DNA of 7,543 nucleotides from Bacteroidota bacterium (lineage in GTDB: Bacteria; Bacteroidota; Bacteroidia; Bacteroidales; Prolixibacteraceae), in contig JAUZOB010000160.1 in the NCBI GenBank assembly GCA_030706665.1, positions 1 through 7,543 on the forward strand, read 5' to 3'. Shown here piece after piece: positions 6,543 to 7,543 of the stretch (its first letter is position 1; every line of letters starts with the position of its first letter). The notes under the pieces were generated by a model. It worked only from the letters and a program-made list of their open reading frames with translations, did not search any database and was not told where the DNA came from. A program made the translations under genes and the position numbers.

Positions 6543-6734
6543 CTATACTAGTTTAACATTTACCGCATTTAATCCTTTTCTTCCTTCCTGGAGTTCGAAT
6601 GTTACATCGTCGTTTTCTCTGATTCTGTCAACAAGACCAGTAGAATGAACGAAATATTCTTTCCCAGTTTCAGTTTCTTTGATGAATCCAAATCCTTTTG
6701 ATTCATTGAAAAATTTTACTTTACCTTCTTTCAT
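6543..6734 (-). CDS. Cold-shock-domain protein, CspA family
   Basis: This 63-residue single-domain OB-fold protein is predicted to bind single-stranded RNA or DNA and to act as an RNA chaperone. The start MKEGKVKFFNESKG is the family opening. RNP1 is KGFGFI (16-21) and the RNP2-like motif is YFVHST (30-35, VFVH in many members). The C-terminus GLNAVNVKLV completes the last strand. Aromatic residues F12, F13, F18, F20, F31 and H33 on the nucleic-acid face are present. An upstream in-frame ATG at 6761 would add nine residues, but those are unlike the family and that codon overlaps the predicted promoter box, so 6734 is chosen. The gene is monocistronic and converges with gnd across two terminators. 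Cold induction cannot be inferred: many paralogues are constitutive. Confidence 0.95.
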   Translation of the reverse strand: MKEGKVKFFNESKGFGFIKETETGKEYFVHSTGLVDRIRENDDVTFELQEGRKGLNAVNVKLV

Positions 6735-7121
6735 GATATTAAATTGAAAAATATATTGCAAATATAGGGGAAATAGAATACCATATTACTTTTTGCACAG
6801 AAAAATTATCTTTTATAATAGCACCTTTTTTTTTGTTAAAACAGACCATTCGCATTTAATTGAATTTAAGATACATACATTTTATTCAAATTGCTATTTT
6901 GGGTATTTTATCATCTATTTGAAATAATTCTAAATGATTTTATATCGGATTTTTCCCTTAAAATCATCGTTTCAGGAGACAAAATCTGCATTTCTGGAAT
7001 CAACAACCATCAGATTTGATCTTATTGGATCAGCTGATCTTGTGAAATCATTCTTTGGATTTGCATTTCTTTATTTACTCGGGGTTAAAGCTTAAACTTG
7101 TATAATATACAAAGTTACATC
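6735..7121. other. AT-rich intergenic stretch without a gene
   Basis: Apart from the promoter-like box of the cold-shock gene I see no gene here. It holds a 9-bp inverted repeat, ATGATTTTA / TAAAATCAT (6934-6942 and 6959-6967, 16-nt loop), the palindrome GATCAGCTGATC (7028-7039) and the palindrome TTGTATAATATACAA (7098-7112). A 53-codon open frame (6934-7095, plus) resembles no family I know. The missing N-terminal part of the LacI remnant could once have lain here, but I found no trace of its helix-turn-helix. Confidence 0.55.
6759..6766 (-). promoter_or_regulatory. Candidate -7 box of the cold-shock gene promoter
   Basis: The minus-strand sequence TATATTTG is an exact TAnnTTTG match, 24 nt upstream of the chosen ATG. 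This predicts a short leader of about 20 nt, unlike the long structured leader of E. coli cspA. No TTTG is present at the -33 spacing. Confidence 0.5.
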
Positions 7122-7401
7122 GAAGTAATAGACGAACAATATATCTCTGTGAAAAATTTAGCAGAAGAATTAAAATACTCACCGATATCAGATTGAAAGG
7201 ATTTACTGATGAGTTTCATGCATCATTCGTCGAACCGGAACTACCTCTGTTATCCATCCTACTTATGAGATGGGTAGAATGCCGGCTCAATTATTTTTCG
7301 ACTTTCTTGAGAATCCGAATAAAAAAACTGAGCAAGTCATATTAAATACACATATTGTAATCAGAAACTCCTATATCTTTAAAAACAATCCAGCTGTATA
7401 A
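7122..7401 (+). pseudogene. LacI-family transcription regulator remnant (C-terminal part, frameshifted)
   Basis: Three reading frames joined end to end read like the C-terminal part of the sugar-binding domain of a LacI/GalR regulator. Frame one (7122-7183) gives VIDEQYISVKNLAEELKYS, the region before the core beta-strand. Frame two (7184-7242) gives DIRLKGFTDEF and then FVEPEL, matching the family's DIaivGFtde and P-LTSV pattern. Frame three (7243-7401) gives TSVIHPTYEMG, FLENPNKKTEQVIL and IVIRNS, then a stop, matching the conserved tail. At each junction the frame slips by one missing base, after CC (Pro) and CT (Leu), so the residue order is kept. The helix-turn-helix and most of the effector domain, some 250 residues, are absent: the cold-shock gene lies where they would be. 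This is a decayed, truncated gene. The two slips could be sequencing errors, but the truncation could not. Confidence 0.85.
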
Positions 7402-7543
7402 TGTTTGCATCTCTTTTTTAATCCTATCTTTATGGAATAAACAATTGTACAGAGAAGTTAACCATCGGGAAGTATTTGAATTTGAATGTGCCCTTTAATG
7501 AAATAAGATAAGGATTTTAGAAGATTCTATTTTAACTAAATGT
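7402..7543. other. Right-end sequence with no recognised gene
   Basis: The stretch is AT-rich. TTTG (7404-7407) and TATCTTTA (7425-7432) resemble a weak promoter on the plus strand, but the spacer is 17 bp and the last base of the -7 box is wrong. Nothing else is recognisable, and a gene beyond the window cannot be judged. Confidence 0.4.

Noticed and set aside
6934..7095. 53-codon plus-strand open frame (starts MILYRIFPLK)
   Set aside because: No recognisable domain and no promoter-like box before it. It does not match the missing part of the LacI protein.

Overview
The window looks like chromosomal DNA from a member of the Bacteroidota, most likely the order Bacteroidales. The evidence is the gene content (an ECF sigma factor, a FecR anti-sigma factor with a C-terminal DUF4974-type tail, and a SusC/RagA-type TonB-dependent receptor with an STN domain), the AT-rich sequence, the absence of Shine-Dalgarno sites, and promoters that fit the Bacteroidota TTTG / TAnnTTTG pattern. 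The species cannot be named from this sequence.

Left part (1-2503, all minus strand): a trans-envelope signalling module, transcribed right to left. An ECF sigma-70 factor (1843-2448) sits behind a canonical Bacteroidota housekeeping promoter (2473-2503). It is followed by a 338-bp gap, a single-pass FecR-type anti-sigma factor (338-1504), a 98-bp gap with two hairpins, and the first 79 codons of a SusC-like receptor (1-239) that runs off the window edge. In such modules the receptor's periplasmic STN domain signals substrate binding to FecR, which releases the sigma factor to transcribe the receptor/SusD locus. The substrate is not visible here. Upstream of the sigma promoter is a degenerate repeat with 11-bp period (2592-2639).

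Middle (2738-6333): two central sugar-metabolism genes, divergently transcribed from a 523-bp intergenic region. araA (L-arabinose isomerase, minus strand) ends at a clear hairpin terminator. gnd (decarboxylating 6-phosphogluconate dehydrogenase, plus strand) also ends at a strong terminator, so neither has an operon partner on its 3' side in this window. Both feed the pentose-phosphate pool.

Right part (6418-7543): a small cold-shock-domain gene on the minus strand with its own promoter-like box and two candidate terminators. It is followed by about 370 bp of AT-rich sequence without a gene. A broken remnant of a LacI-family regulator (about 7122-7401, plus strand) comes next: only the C-terminal part of the effector-binding domain survives, split over three reading frames. 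The last 142 bases hold nothing recognisable.

I saw no CRISPR array, rRNA, tRNA, insertion sequence or defence system. Most of the window is ordinary Bacteroidota sequence. The points most worth a second look are the LacI remnant, the 11-bp repeat by the sigma promoter and the hairpins in the signalling module.
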